NCBI GenBank assembly: GCA_031772625.1 | Contig: CM062815.1 | Coordinates: 914,158,979-914,222,978, forward strand | DNA length: 64,000 nt | Direction: 5' to 3' | Origin: Pinus tabuliformis | Lineage: Eukaryota > Streptophyta > Pinopsida > Pinales > Pinaceae | Shown: one piece after another, positions 12,271 to 25,259 of the stretch | Layout: every line of letters starts with the position of its first letter | Position numbering within the stretch: the first letter of the stretch is position 1 | The notes under the pieces: generated by a model | What the model saw: only the letters and a program-made list of their open reading frames with translations | Database searches by the model: none | Told to the model about the DNA's origin: nothing | Position numbers and translations under genes: made by a program

Positions 12271-13305
12271 TGTTATAGACATATTTGGGCACTGCGACCC
12301 CAATCATACATGTCCATAAACCAAGGGATTCTAAGTCCCTAAAAGTATTGTTTCATAGCGTAAAGGAGCAAGGTCAGCTGATTACATCATCTCCCAGAAG
12401 TTCTCCATGAAACACTACTCAGAACTGGTCAAAGAAGGACCATACAGACTGCCTAGTGCAAAGGGTGAGATGCATCTCACCTGCCACATGCAAAAAGTGT
12501 GATGCATACTGGAAATCCCTTCTGTAGGGTGTGATGAGCGAGAGCAGACAAATGGCACAAGCAGTTTGCTAGGTGGAGACCCTAAGAATCTTCTAGAAGT
12601 TGCTCATTTGACACTTGCCTCTCTGAGTTCACCCAGGGATGAGTAAGAGATCTAAAATCTCCAAGTGGAACCAAGAACTATCAGAGAGATGACACTAATC
12701 AAAATCCCAGAAGCTGACTCACCCCTCGGTAAACTACAAATGGATCCCTCATCCCAGAGATCCAAAGGTTGGAATTTGGCAATTTGCAAAGAGGTGTTGC
12801 TGGTTTCTCTTTGAAGACATTATTGGGTGATCTTGCTTTGTATGAGGTGAAGAGGGCTTTCAAGCTGGGAGGGTGGCATTGGGTCAAACCAAGTGGTTGT
12901 AATCCTCTCTTCTACTACTTTTACTAATAAAGCTATTTGAGTTTTCCTCCATATTCTTGTGTATCTCTGAATATTGTGTTGATATATGCATTTGTATGGT
13001 CAATATATATCTGATCCTATATTGTTTACAGTGAAATATATCTATGCTTTGATGGCATTATGCTGCTATGAATCTACAGGTGCTCTTTGAAGCAGGACAA
13101 GTAAGGAAGGAGTGGCGAGATTCTGTCAAAGGGGAAAGGAAACAAGCAAGGAACCAAGCGGAAGATCGAGGTTGGTACTCTCTGCTTCTTTCTATCTCTC
13201 TCTCGTAAAGGAAAAACAAGTGACTTTAATATGTTTGTTTCTAAGATAGTTGCCCGTCTTAGTGGGAGTAGAAACTCTAAATAGACACTAGATTTCCCAA
13301 TAACA
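12271..13305 (+). repeat. 5' LTR of element B
   Basis: 1035 bp, beginning TGTTATAGACA and ending TAACA. It contains a likely poly(A) signal AATAAA at about 12926-12931. It pairs with 38452-39488. Confidence 0.9.
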
Positions 13306-13308
13306 AAA

Positions 13309-13326
13309 TGGTGACTCCGCTGGGGA
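13309..13326 (+). promoter_or_regulatory. Primer-binding site of element B (tRNA-Arg)
   Basis: TGGTGACTCCGCTGGGGA lies three bases after the LTR. Its complement matches the 3' end of a plant tRNA-Arg (acceptor strand ...CGGAGTCG plus CCA) with one mismatch. tRNA-Arg priming is known for Ogre/Tat-lineage Gypsy elements. Confidence 0.8.
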
Positions 13327-15063
13327 GTGATTAGTTTGATTGCTTGTCTCTATTTGTTTGATTCATAAACCACAAATGGAGCCTGAAGTTAAGCCAGCTA
13401 GCCTTCGAACTGCATTTGCTATGCAAGTGCAAAGTAGATCAACGCTGCTTCAGTCAATCTCTGGGTTTGTTTATGAACAGCAAAATTGACTTGCAAACAT
13501 CCTAAGTGCCCTAGAGGTAGCTTGAGTAACCTCATTAGATCAGCCCTATACTTTGTAGTTACTGACTATCATTTTCTCGGCCTAAATCCCTGAACTAAAC
13601 TGCAAACTATGACCAAAAACTAAGTTAAAGTCTCGTTCCTAGACCATCACACCCTCTCCTTTAGGAAATCTGGATGCATTGCACCTCCGGTGTGCAGTAG
13701 GTGGGATGCATCCCTGTTTCCCTGTGTTACAGGTGCGATGATCAGACAAGACTAGATCTGCCTCCAGATTTTGGTTTTTTCTTCACTGTCTTTAGTTTTA
13801 TTCGGGAGTTTTGCTATCTATGATCAGTAGACCACTGTTGAAACCCCCTTCTTTGCATCACCCAACCTCCATTGTGCAAATATTTGTGAATTTTTTTATG
13901 TATTTTTCGCCATTCATAGTTCTCATTTACAAAATAGTAGCTTAATCGAACTGTCGCCTTTTGATTTGAAAGTGTCGCAAGTGTCGTTTTCAGTCAAAGA
14001 AAAGAATACTTCTCTTTTTTATAGTCGATTACACTGTTACTCTTGTATTTGATCTAAATTTATAAGTATTTCAAGTCTCAAAAGTAGTTTTCAATTCAAA
14101 ATCGCAAAGTGTCATCTTGCCTTCTTGTCATTTTTTGAAAAGAAAATCGTTAGTACTATCGCTTGGAAAGAAGAGATAATTCAGATTTTTATTTAGCATT
14201 CTTTTTGTCATTCACACATTAAGAAAGCGGAAAACAAATACATGCATGTGCATTTGCATTTAAACTGTTTATTGATTGTGATTTAGGACAGTGCATCTAA
14301 TGTGCGCTCTCTGCTCTATGTTGAAAGGATTTCATTTCTCTTTCCTTAGTAGCTAGGATTTTCATTGCAAAAAGAAGATTAAATGAGTGTTTACAATCTT
14401 AGATTGCATTTTAGGAATTGTATATCTACATCACGCGGTGAACCTTAAAGGCAAACTTCTTAAGAAAGATCAATTGCAAAATAAATTTAATGAACATAAA
14501 AATGCTTTGGAACCTAACACACAACATCTAGAAGTCTAGGATAGAGACGTATTCTAGCATCATAAAGCCTGGTAACTATCGCTTTCATCGTAGGTTGGGT
14601 GATTCCTTCTCTTTGAGACGATAAGTGCCATTACGGACTTGTGCTCCCACGTACCGTCGAGTATATATTGGGAGACCACAATAGGCTATATCCTTTATCC
14701 TTAGGAAGTCATGTATGCTGCCCTATCGATCGCAATGCACTGAACACAGCATTCGAGAAGATTTACTGTTGTACCATAAAAATTATTCTGCAGTTTTGTG
14801 ATTGGTTTGGTAATCCCTCTGTCTAGATTTCCAGAGTAGTCTCTTTCATTCCTTTTCAGACTCCTTAAAGGAAAATATCCATCTGAGCACTTGTCACTTC
14901 AAGCTCATTAAAAATCGAAGGCGACTAGAGTCATCTTTAGCTTTTTATCGACTCTTAAAAAATGAAAAACCAAGTTGTTTCAAAGCGTCTAAAATTTATT
15001 TTAATCGGAATAATGTCACTGTTCCCTCATTGGTCTTAGGTTGAGAAAATGGAGTCTACCAAC
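13327..15063 (+). other. 5' leader of element B
   Basis: About 1.7 kb without coding domains. Positions 13376-13469 resemble the leader of element C at 21390-21482. Positions about 14505-14690 resemble the leader of element D (minus strand, about 59185-58990). Near 14850-15010 the strand carries repeated TTTT...CTC.TTAAAA motifs like those of the 3' region. Confidence 0.7.
14641..14679 (+). promoter_or_regulatory. Conserved leader stem-loop of element B (candidate packaging signal)
   Basis: GTG-CTCCCA pairs with TGGGAG-AC-CAC around a loop holding TACCGTCG. The same stem and loop core occur in the leader of element D (59004-59042, minus strand), with outer and inner pairing kept. A role in RNA packaging or dimerisation is inference only. 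Confidence 0.45.
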
Positions 15064-15869
15064 TGTTATGCTCCTATACCAATAGGTTTCATATTTCATG
15101 ATTGACTGGTAAATGCCAAATATGTTCATCCTTTCCATGCTGCAAAGGTTCCATATTTTGAAAAAACCAAAAAATTAAAAAATTAAAAGAGGGTATGCCC
15201 TAAAAGAAAGATCAAAGGGCAAAAAGAATGAATTGGTCAAAAAGAAAAGAAATGAACCCCAAAGAAAAGACCAGGAAAGTGTGCTAGTCCAAAATGCCAC
15301 TACTATTTTGTTTTTGCAAAGAGTTTCATCATGTGCAGTTAGTTGACTGTTGTCACAATTGATGGATGGCTAAAAAGCTTAATCTTGGCTAGTCCATGGT
15401 TAAATTTCATGTTGTATCGGTAGAGAACAAAATCTGTCCAAACAGTTCAAGCTTGGCAGATAAGTAGTTAGGTAGAGAAGCAAAGGAGCTCAACAGCTAA
15501 ATCTGAGCCCCTGGAGGAAATAAGGGCAAACTTAGATAGGATGGCAATTAAAAGAAAAGAAGAGAGTAAGGGTTTGCTAGTTTAAATGCACCCAAGGAAA
15601 AAGGAAGAAAAAATGTTAGATACAATAGGTTGGGTAGGCAGTTTTGATGTTGCAAAAGTGGGCTTATGAGTAATTCTGTCTTTCAAAGATGATTCATCTC
15701 ATGGATATCATAAGTGCCATGGCAAGGTGTGCCTACAAAATCAAATGATGCATGTCTAACTTCCCCTCACATTTCTCCCAAATCACTTACTAACCTCCCC
15801 TCCGATACCACCTTTGCCCAAAAGCGGTGCGGGGCCCAAACCACTTACCACCCCCCCCTGCCTCCTTGC

Positions 15870-15985
15870 TGACATCATCCTCGCGTCATCAGTTGATGTC
15901 ACAACCACGTCAGTGCCACATCATAGCCACATCACCCCACTACATGAAAAATCACCACGTCGTGCTGATGTCATCCAATCGAAAC
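15870..15985 (+). promoter_or_regulatory. ACGTCA-type motif cluster, 5' LTR of C
   Basis: GTCATC, TGATGTCA and CACGTC units recur within about 115 bp, some 500-600 bp upstream of the LTR-borne ORF. The matching place in the 3' LTR (29033-29145) has cleaner copies. These resemble plant bZIP (TGA/as-1, CRE-like) sites, and promoter function is inferred. Confidence 0.45.
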
Positions 15986-16501
15986 GCGCCAAAAGCCCGC
16001 CAAAGTTAATTTTTTGTTAAAAAGGCGTGAAAATGTCATTCTCACTTATTTTCTCTGCGCGACCATTGCATGTTGTTTTACGTCCAAGGCAGCGTTCAAC
16101 CATACAGTCCGCCACCAAGTCAAAAAGAGTCCACAGTTTGGTCTTCCAGCTCGTCCCGCGACCTGCAATCCGCACAGTGCACTGTTAAAAACAGGTATTT
16201 ACCTCAATTTTACTTCCAAACCCAGTTTTTTTTAGCTCTCCTCTGCAAAATTGTCCAAAGCAGCCAAATTTGAGTTAAATTCACCATACTGCCTTCAACA
16301 AGCGCACCAGAACCACTGTTTTTGCCCATTTTTACCAAAAAACCCCGCAGACTTCGTTTTCCTCTGTAAATTTCACCCAGTGAGTTAAATTCGAATCGAC
16401 TTCGGTCTGCAATTCCTGGAGAAAAGCCCCAGAGTTGTCATTTTTCCTATTTTTGCTACAAAAACCCAAATTCCAATTGAAAAATTACAGAAAATTGAGT
16501 A

Positions 16502-19500
16502 ATGGAAGCTCCAGTGGCCCTGAACGTTGCTCCCCTCAATGCACCTCACAAAGACTTGGAGTGGTTGCCCTTGGCTGATAGGGATTTTCAAATACAAGAC
16601 TTAACTGGTTACAAAGACCACCTCCAAGCATTTTGTGAAATTAGGAGCAGTCACCTAAGCAAAATTGATCTCTATGGGATATGGGAATCTAATCTGCCCA
16701 GATATTATCTCCCCTCAGTAAATGTATTCCCAGATGTAATCCGCTTGTGCTATGCCAATTATGAACCTACTCAAAGAGCAGTTATGACTCCATCTGGAAC
16801 TGTCCTTTTTCATATAACTCTTGAGTCCGTAAATGAAATGCTACAATTCAGACCTACTCAACGTCTGGCTCCTCTTTCCATGGGACATTTACTGGAGGAA
16901 GGCTCTAAATTATCCACTGCAGAAATAGGTCAAATTTCCAAGTTATTCATGAGATTAGATTGCCAGCCCAGAGAGTCACCTCCTTTTCACCATGTCTGGT
17001 TCAATGAAGCTGGAAGATTGATTATTGATATGATATCCTATGTCTTGGGATTTAAGACAAGTGAATATGTGGATAAGACCATCTTAGCTTTGATGTCCAT
17101 GTTTATTCCAGGACATCCTCCTCCTGTCAAATATGACTTTGCTACTTTCATTTTCAACAAGATCCATGACCAATTCATAAATCTAGACAGAGAAGGAGTC
17201 TTCAATTACAAATCATATATATATCATCTGTTCTTATACTATCAAACAGACAGTTTTCAGTTTCCCATCAAAAAACTGGATCCTAAAGGAGAAAAGAGGT
17301 CTGTGATATTCTGGACCTTAGTCTTCCATCAAGTCAATAAGTCTCCTTACACTTACTGTGAATTCATTGATTTGTTTATACATCCAGTCTCCTCTCTTCT
17401 GATGAGAACTCCTCCTCCCAGAATCTCTGGTGATATGCAGAAAATTTTACAGCTCTCCAAAACCTACAAAATAGGTGACTGGTACTTCTACCAGAATCAC
17501 ACCGAGATCAAGATGTATGGCTATGAGTTGTGCCCTTACAAACTGCCAAAATATGTGCCTATGAGACTGTTTGCTCTAGAATATTTCAGGCAATTTATCA
17601 ACTCAGATTTGACTCACTTTTATGGTGCCAAGAAAAAAGCTCAGCTGAAATTAAGAAACCAGTTAGGCCCCTTCATCATTAACAAAAAGGAAGCATGGCA
17701 AGATGCTGACAAGATATTGGGTGAACAACTCAAATTAAAAAGGAGCTTTTGGTGGGTACCCTATGACCCAAATGGATTTATCTGTGAAAGAAAAGTAAAA
17801 AATAGGCTATCAGCCTATAATCATTGTAGGATCCCTGAAATAGAGCAGTTTTCTAATCAAGATGAATGGGTAGAGGGCACATTGATAGAAGAACTCACTG
17901 AGGAAGAAAAAATGGAACAAGCAATGAAAAATCTTGAAAATACTCTTGACCTGGACTCTTTTGGACAGGTGTCTTTCAAATTTCCTCAGCAAACCGGAGT
18001 GGGCACATCAACTGCTGCAACTTCACAGAAACCTACCCAAGAAAGCACTACACCAGCTGCAGGGTCATCAAAGGGCAAAGAAATGTTGGACTCAAAGCAG
18101 CACATAATGACAGATCAGCCAACATCATCAAAGGAACAAGGCCAAGGGCAAGTTCCTCCTGTCCAGACCAAAGCACCAGAAACACCAGCATTACAGACTC
18201 CTCTAAATGAGGAAAAGGGCAGGAAAAGAGATCGAGAAGAGGTTACGCCTATCAGTGGACTAGTAGAGCAACCAGGGGCAAAAAGGCAAAGAATAAATCC
18301 TACCTGAAGAGGAAATTATTGAGGAAATCATAGAAATTCCAAGAGGCGAGAGGGCAACCAACCCACAGACATCCCCAGTGGTAGAAACATCCACCAGCTC
18401 TCATAAGCAGGAATTGGGGAAACAACATAGTGTGGAAGTTTCCTCCACAAGGCCACAAAGCAAGCAAGGTTCTGATATCAAAAGAACATTCACGAACATC
18501 AAGGCCCAGAATGAGCCAATCAGACTGCAACTTTATGATCAGTTTCTCAAGATGACCCCCACCAAACAGCAAAGGTTAATGTTTGCATATGACATTAAAG
18601 AAGAAAAAATTATCTTGACCCACTTTAAGCCTAAAGTGCAGTAGCCACAGTTAGCAGTTGACTACATAAGAACAAATCTGGAGGTCCTTGCCAAAGACAT
18701 TCACCCTATGGACCATATTGAGTTACACAAGAAAACTAGAGAGATGGTCTACTCCACATTGGCAGACAAGGCAACGTTAGCTAACAAATTGTAGAACTCA
18801 TTGAAGAACACATCTGCCCAACTAGATTTGGAAAAAGCATCTTCTTTAGCCAAGGAAAACAGGATAAAGTCCTTGGAAGAGATTATCATTGAGCTGGGAC
18901 ATGATCCCAAGGATGCCAAAGCAATAAAAGCATTGATGAAGAAGAAGGAAGAGGACATTGATGCCCTTAGGAAACAATTGAAGCTGCCTATTACTGTGCA
19001 TCCACAAACTACAGAAGTTGTGTAGGAAAAAGCAGAGGAGGACATGATGGACTTGCTAATGAGGATGAATCAATGATTAAGTGAGACAGAGCAGGAATTG
19101 GAGAAAGCATTACAAGAAAAGCAGGGAGTGTCGACCTCCCAGCCATCTCAAATAGCTCCAACAGTCACAACTGCTCCTCCCACAGTTACAACAATAGTGC
19201 CTCCCACTGGCCCAGCATCAACAGCACCAGGTACTTCAGCAACAACAACAGCAGCAGGCAGTAGCACTACCATGATCACAGAGGAATTAATCAAAGCTAT
19301 TGAGGAATTAAAACTCCAAATATCAGAATTGAAAGAAGCCAAAGAGAAATTGGCAAAATTAGAAGTGAGTTATGACAAGTCCAAAATAACGGTGGCAGAA
19401 ATGACAAGAGAGGTGAAAGCATTAGAGAACAAAGTAAAAGCATTGGAAAAGGACCTCTCTTTAGATAAGCCTCTGAGAGAAATCAAAGGCATTTTATGGG

Positions 19501-20148
19501 CTAACATTAATCAATCCATTTGTAATATGTGGAAATATATTCAGGTTATATATGAGCAGATTGACTTGATAGTAACAGACCATGTGGAAATTCAAAAGGC
19601 CAGAAAATTATTGGGACATAAGCCCGAACATGCCAACAGGTTAATACAATTTTTCAACACTAAGAACAGGGAAGAAATAGCAGCATTGGACATCAGAGAT
19701 AGGACAGGCACCATCCTAACCATCAAAAGAGTTCTGACCATGAGAACCCTGATGCAGAATTTGGAGAAGAAGAGCGAGGACATGTAAGTGGAGGTAAATT
19801 CGTTTGAGGAAAGATTTGCAGTTTTGCATGAAAGGGGCTTGCCAAGACTGGTGGGAAATAATGAACGCTTGCTGAGACAAGTTGAGTACATGCACAGGTT
19901 AAATAAACATGTTGCTGATCAATTAAATTCTTCACCAAGAACTTTAGCAGAAAAGGCCCTTCCATCTGGCCAAACTCTCTACAACAACTTGGAAAATCTC
20001 TTTTTCATTGAAAATGAAGTGAAGCATATTTTTACAGTCTAGCCTAACTTCTACAGGTACACAGACGATGATGATACTTTGATAAAGCTACAAAGACATC
20101 AGTTACCAGAAGAGCAGTGGTGGCAAAGTATGTTGGAAATCCTGTAGG
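16502..20148 (+). pseudogene. ORF region inside the 5' LTR of C (unrecognised protein, coiled-coil C-terminal half)
   Basis: The coding-like stretch starts at ATG 16502 with a first open part of about 600 codons. The N-terminal 440 or so residues look globular, rich in aromatic residues and proline (for example PRYYLPSVNVFPDVIRLCYA and HPPPVKYDFATF). A low-complexity linker rich in Thr, Ser, Pro and Gln follows, then long Glu/Lys/Leu heptad-like segments suggesting coiled coils, and a short C-terminal part near YNNLENLFFIENEV. The same region recurs in the 3' LTR. It is broken here in several places. I do not recognise the family. An extra ORF upstream of gag is known in Ogre-type elements, but there it lies outside the LTR. 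Confidence 0.65.
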
Positions 20149-21326
20149 TGGGTTTCAAACTTTTGTTTTTTCCAGGATACAACAGATATCATAAAGTGGA
20201 GAAAAAGAATGGGTGAGAGTCTTATGGGGAAACGATGTATTAAATCATAATTAAATGCACCTGGGAAAGCTGAGGCAGTAGTACGGAATATCAGTGGAAA
20301 CAGCCACCGGCCGACTCACTGAGCTTACAGTCAACGCATCTCACAAACTGAGCAGCCAGCACAATAACATTTACTTTTGCATTTATTTCTCCCTGTTTCC
20401 AAGATCATTTATTTCTGTTTTTGAGTAGGTAGAAGAAGTTATTACTAGATATTATCTCTTTGAGATATTTTGTAAACATTTTTGTACAAATACTTCCCCA
20501 AGCGAAGTATTAGGGGTTGGTGATACATCTCTCAGACTGCACTGTAACTCTAAAAATCTTCTGAATAAAAAGTCGTTGGAATGCGTTGTTGCTGAACTCT
20601 TTGGATGTGGAATTGATGGCAGAGGACTATGTTACAGAATTCTCGAATTATTTCATGGATCAATAAGTCTTTTTAACTCATGTTTTACAGTTTCTGTGTT
20701 TACTATATCATATATGTTTCATGATCTGAATAACAGGGAAAAAGAATAACCCAGAACTTGCTTAACTGTACTCTGTGTTCAATCTCTGTTATTATTTATG
20801 TTTTCTTCAGAATTAGCATAAGCAGGAATTCTTAATTGCTCTTGTTTCCCCTGGTTCTTACATCTTGAATATAGCTAAGGAATTCTTAACTGCTCCCTGG
20901 CAATATTCATCCACTTTCCCTCTGTCAACATGATGAAGGATTCTTAATTTCCCTTCACCCCCTGACTCCATCCCACCTGATTCCATCTTACAATTTGTTC
21001 CATGGTTGATTACCTTGCTCTGTAGTACCACCCTCTGTCAAAGAAACCATATCCAGTAGTTCATCCTCATAGACTCCATTAGCCCAATGGACTGAACTTC
21101 TCAAATTTACACCTCTGTTCTATTGAATATCACCACCCAAAAATCAAACAAACCCTTGTACTTGATAGCTAGCCTAATATACCTCAAACAAAGCTAAATC
21201 ATAAAGAGAGAGCCCTCTCTGGATGCAGATTGGCTAGAACCTGCATCTAAAATATTGGTCTGTGGTTACCTCGGTCGTATTCCCTTTTCTACAACTTTTG
21301 GGGAACAACCTGAGTGATAACATCAT

Positions 21327-21344
21327 TGGCGACTCCACTGGGGA
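21327..21344 (+). promoter_or_regulatory. Primer-binding site of element C (tRNA-Arg)
   Basis: TGGCGACTCCACTGGGGA lies four bases after the 5' LTR. Its complement matches the 3' end of plant tRNA-Arg including CCA. It confirms the LTR limit and orientation. Confidence 0.85.
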
Positions 21345-21731
21345 CCTGAATAATTGTTTGTTACTACTATCTATTTTCTAAAGCTACAGATGGAGCCTGA
21401 AGTTAGCCAGGTAGCCTTTGAAACTGTTTTTTGCTATGCAATTACAGGAGTAAATAAAAGCTGCTTCAGTCTATCTCCAGCCTAGTTTTAGGCTTTGAAC
21501 AGCTGTCTCAAAGACTTGATCAATTTCCTTCTTTCAATAGATCTTTAGGAAAATTTAAAACTCCCTCATTTTACACTTCCTAGAAAGATACTGTCAAAAG
21601 TTCTATCCTTCAAAGTATTTCAAGAAAAACCAAAAAAAAATTATAGTTATAAGCTGGCTCCAAGGAAGAAGATCCGTTATACCAGATCAAATCTGGATCC
21701 AAATCCTCCACTTATCTTTGAAAATGATAAT

Positions 21732-23480
21732 TTGATCCCTAAGAACCTTAGAAGCCGAGATAATCAAGAAAATTGTGCTGATTTAAACCTTGACACACCT
21801 CAGCAGAACTCTATCCAAACTGAGCTTACTCCTACAAAAGCATTAGTCCTTTCTGCCATTACTGTTGCTTCTCCAAGTTCACCATCAGCACTTCAAAACA
21901 TCTTTTCCACTCCCCCATCCACTGCACATATTTCCACTGTTGTCCTTGTTCTTCCAGCTGTCACATTTCTTCATGTTGTCCCATTTATCTCTGCAAATAT
22001 GGCAAACCGATATGCTCCCCTGCAATTGCCTGCAAATCCAGGGGCTATACCTCAGGATTATCAAAGAAAAATCACTTATTTTGATGGTACTGGCACCTAT
22101 ACAGCTCAATAACACACCAAGAAAATGATGGATTATTTTGAGAACTATGAGATTGATGTCGATGACGTAAGAATGAAAGTCTTTATCCAAAGTTTGACTG
22201 GAGATGTTAGAACCTGGTTTAGAGCACTCCCTGCGAACCATATTGCTGACCCAAAAGCCCTTTATCAAACCTTCCTAAACAAATGGGAAAAGAAGAAAGA
22301 CCCTTTACACATCCTATCAGAATATGAAAGCTTGAAAAGAAGCCCACATGAAACTGTTCAAGATTATTGCACCAGATTTAACAATGTATACAATGCCATC
22401 CCGCAGAATCTTAAACCTCCTCCAGATTTGGCCTTGATCAAATTCCCTGATGGATTTGATTCTGACATGGCATATCAACTTAGGGAAAGATCTCCTCACA
22501 GCCTAGAAGACATGCAAAGTATAGCTGTCAGTTTTGAGGCCAATCTGATTTCAAAACGAGCTCGAGCTAAATCTAAAAGGAGAGCACCTTTCAAAGAAGA
22601 ACCTTCTGCATTTGAGCAAAAATTAGATGCTATCATTAAAGGAATGGATAGACTTGGTGATAGAGTAGAGACAATTGAGAAGAAATCCTCTTGGGAGGGT
22701 CAACCAAGTAACATCGGAAGAAATCCAAACTTCAGGAAAAATCAGAATCCTAATACTGGAAAGGCTGGTCGTGACCAAAACATCAGACCTCAATTCCAGG
22801 AAAACTATGTTGAAGCTTCAACTTCTAGTGAGCCAATAGAGGACACTCAAATTAACTTAATGGGTCTAAACAATGAACAACAAATCTTTTTGACCCAGGA
22901 TGATCAAGAAGCTCACACATTTAATCAATTCCAAAACAAATTGGGGGAATCATTTGATTTTAGAGAGGGATATGATGCAGCTGTCTATGAGGTTCACAAA
23001 AAATATAAGCTGAGAAGCAGAACGATAGATGTCCCTGAACCCAACAAGCAGAAAGATGCCAAGCAGCCTAAAAAAGTAAAGGTTGATAACCCCCCTATAC
23101 AACTTCCTGCTAGAACAGACCTCAACCCGAAAGAACCAACAGTTGAGGAAATATCAGACAGCCAACCATCAAACAGTCAGCCTTCCAGTTCCTTACCTCC
23201 CAAAGAAAATGCAAAGGAATCTCCTGAAATTGATTTTGAAGCACATTCAGCTCATAACAGCACTCCTGATAAAGAAAAAAGCATTGAAAACACAACAGAA
23301 AAAGAAAACCTTGCTGCTCGAAATTCAAAAATCCAAATTGAAAAACCTTTCAACCTTGAAACCGAAATAGGAAAATTAAATATAGCCATTCCATTGTCCA
23401 AATTGGCTAAGCATGATGTCTATAGAGGAAAAACCAGCATATCACTTCAAATTTCAGAAAATAGAGATGCAGTAAATGTC
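21732..23480 (+). pseudogene. Gag region of element C
   Basis: The core (about 22125-22570) matches the Retrotrans_gag pattern: a WFRALP motif, LYQTFLNKWEKKK, and then YCTRFNNVYNAIP. A basic, Asn/Pro/Lys-rich tail follows. No zinc knuckle was seen in the translated stretch. The region is part of the broken gag-pol of C. Confidence 0.8.
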
Positions 23481-23539
23481 CTAGATGACCAGCCAGAATT
23501 AATTTTTAGCCCTGAAGTAAATGGTAAATTAGTAGATGG

Positions 23540-23705
23540 AGGAGTTCCTCCATTCTATGTAAGTCTGAATATTCATGACAAATTATTTCATAATGCAATG
23601 TTTGATTCTGGAGCTTCCCATAATTTAATGCCCAAATCTGTGATGGAAAAGCTAGATCTAGATATCACCAGGCCATACAAAGACTTGTTCTCTTTTGATT
23701 CTAGC
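23540..23705 (+). pseudogene. Aspartic protease domain of element C
   Basis: The retropepsin active-site motif DSGAS is encoded at about 23604-23618, preceded by a hydrophobic strand (FYVSLNIHDK). Its place between gag and polymerase fits the Gypsy order. Confidence 0.75.
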
Positions 23706-24228
23706 TAGGTCAGATGTCTAGGGTTAATCAAAGATTTATGTGTATCACTAGTTCAATACCCTGCCAAGACAATTTTAATGGATGTAGTGGTAGCTGATAT
23801 CCCACCAAAATATGGAATGCTTTTGTCCAGATCTTGGGGTGCAAAGCTCCAGGGATCTTTACAGTTGGACATGTCCTATGCCACCATCTCGGTCTTTGGT
23901 TAGCCAAAGAGATTGCACTGGGAAACCTTGATGAAATATGTGGTCAGCAGCCAGGAGAAACCCAAAATTTTCCCATCTATTCCATCCATTCTGATATGGA
24001 CTCTTTCATCCTATTCAATGCTGATATTTGTTCTCCAACTGATGACAAAGCTTTGGCTATGGAGCAAAAAATTTGCATAAATGAGGAATCTGTTGCTCAA
24101 ACTCTAGAAATTGCTGAAATAATTGATATGATAGACACATAAGGGAAACCACATGAAACTGAAAATCCAGATCTGCCTACTAAACAAATTTTTAAAACTC
24201 CTAATACTGACTACAAACATGAAATCCT

Positions 24229-24545
24229 ATGGTATCTAGAATTTGATGGATCGGCGAATAAACTAGGAGCAGGGGCACGGATTTGGATACATAACATGCA
24301 AAATGACCATGCTGAAGGACATGCATACGTGCTGAGTTTTAGATGCACAAATAACATCGCTGAATATGAAGCCCTTTTGCTAGGACTCAAATTGATCAAA
24401 AGTTAAGGGGCATTTAGGATATCAATTTTCGGAGACTCTGATTTGGTTATTCAACAAATGAAAGGAAACTTCCTCACAAATGACCTCAGATTAAGATCTT
24501 ATAGAGGGGCAACAATCGAGATACTCAATACCTTTCTAGAATCAT
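24229..24545 (+). pseudogene. RNase H-like domain upstream of RT in element C
   Basis: Motifs in order: LEFDGSANKLGAGA, NNIAEYEALLLGLKLI, and FGDSDLVIQQM with KGNF. This is the D-E-D pattern of a host or archaeal-type RNase H like the extra domain of Tat-lineage elements. In described Tat elements the extra RNase H usually follows the RT-RNase H pair; here it precedes the RT. The region is broken. Confidence 0.7.
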
Positions 24546-25259
24546 AGCTTGCCAAAATTCCTAGGAAACACAATTTACATTCTCACAGTTTGGCAACATT
24601 TTCCAGCACTTGTAAACTGCCATTTGAGCCTGATCATCATTTTACTGCTGAAATTAAACACAGGCCAACTATGCCAGACAATGTAAAAAATTGGCAGGTG
24701 TTTGACAATGACACTCAGATTAATAATTTCCTGACTTTAAAAGAAGAATTTTCCAGCACAAATATAGACACAAGCATTGTTTGTGAAGCTGATCAAATAG
24801 GAAAAATTGAAACACACATTTTAGCTGAAACAACAAATCAAATTTTACATCCAACAACATTTACCAGCAAAGAGTTGCAAGAGCTGAAAGGAATAGACTT
24901 TGATGAAACTGTTGAAGGAGAGTCTGAAGTGATTGATTTAAAGGATAATTTTTTACCCACAGGATTAACTCCTCTAGAAGACATTTTTTATTCAAATGAC
25001 ATCCCAAGGAAACCCAAAATGCAGCCTTTAAACGCAGAAATTGAGGACTGCAACATAGGGACTGAACAGAACCCTAAAATGATAAAACTATCTAAAACTT
25101 TGCCTCCTGACCAAAAGCTGAAATATATTGAACTGTTCAAAGAATTTCAAGATGTCTTCGCACAGAGCTATGAAGATCTCAAGTCCTATGACACTTCTGT
25201 CATCCAACATACAATACCCCTAAAAGAAAATCAAAAACCATTCAAGCAAAAACTTAGAA

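Larger units (their letters stand above)
15064..21322 (+). repeat. 5' LTR of element C (6259 bp)
   Basis: Starts TGTTATGCTCC and ends GAGTGATAACA just before the primer site. It holds a cluster of bZIP-type sites (about 15870-15985), a long ORF region (16502-20148) and a poly(A) signal AATAAA at about 20564-20569. At this length it exceeds most described plant LTRs. Confidence 0.9.

Noticed and set aside
12400-12720. tRNA-like or SINE-like sequence in the B LTR
   Set aside because: No A/B box pair or cloverleaf was seen, and the stretch is present in both LTRs of B as ordinary LTR sequence.
16502-18307. Single-copy host gene of 601 codons
   Set aside because: The same region recurs at 29667 at the same distance from a matching edge, inside a long direct repeat that ends at a primer site. 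It belongs to the LTR of element C.
21865-22268. Extra frames overlapping the gag region of C
   Set aside because: They overlap the Retrotrans_gag frame in other phases or on the other strand and lack motifs.
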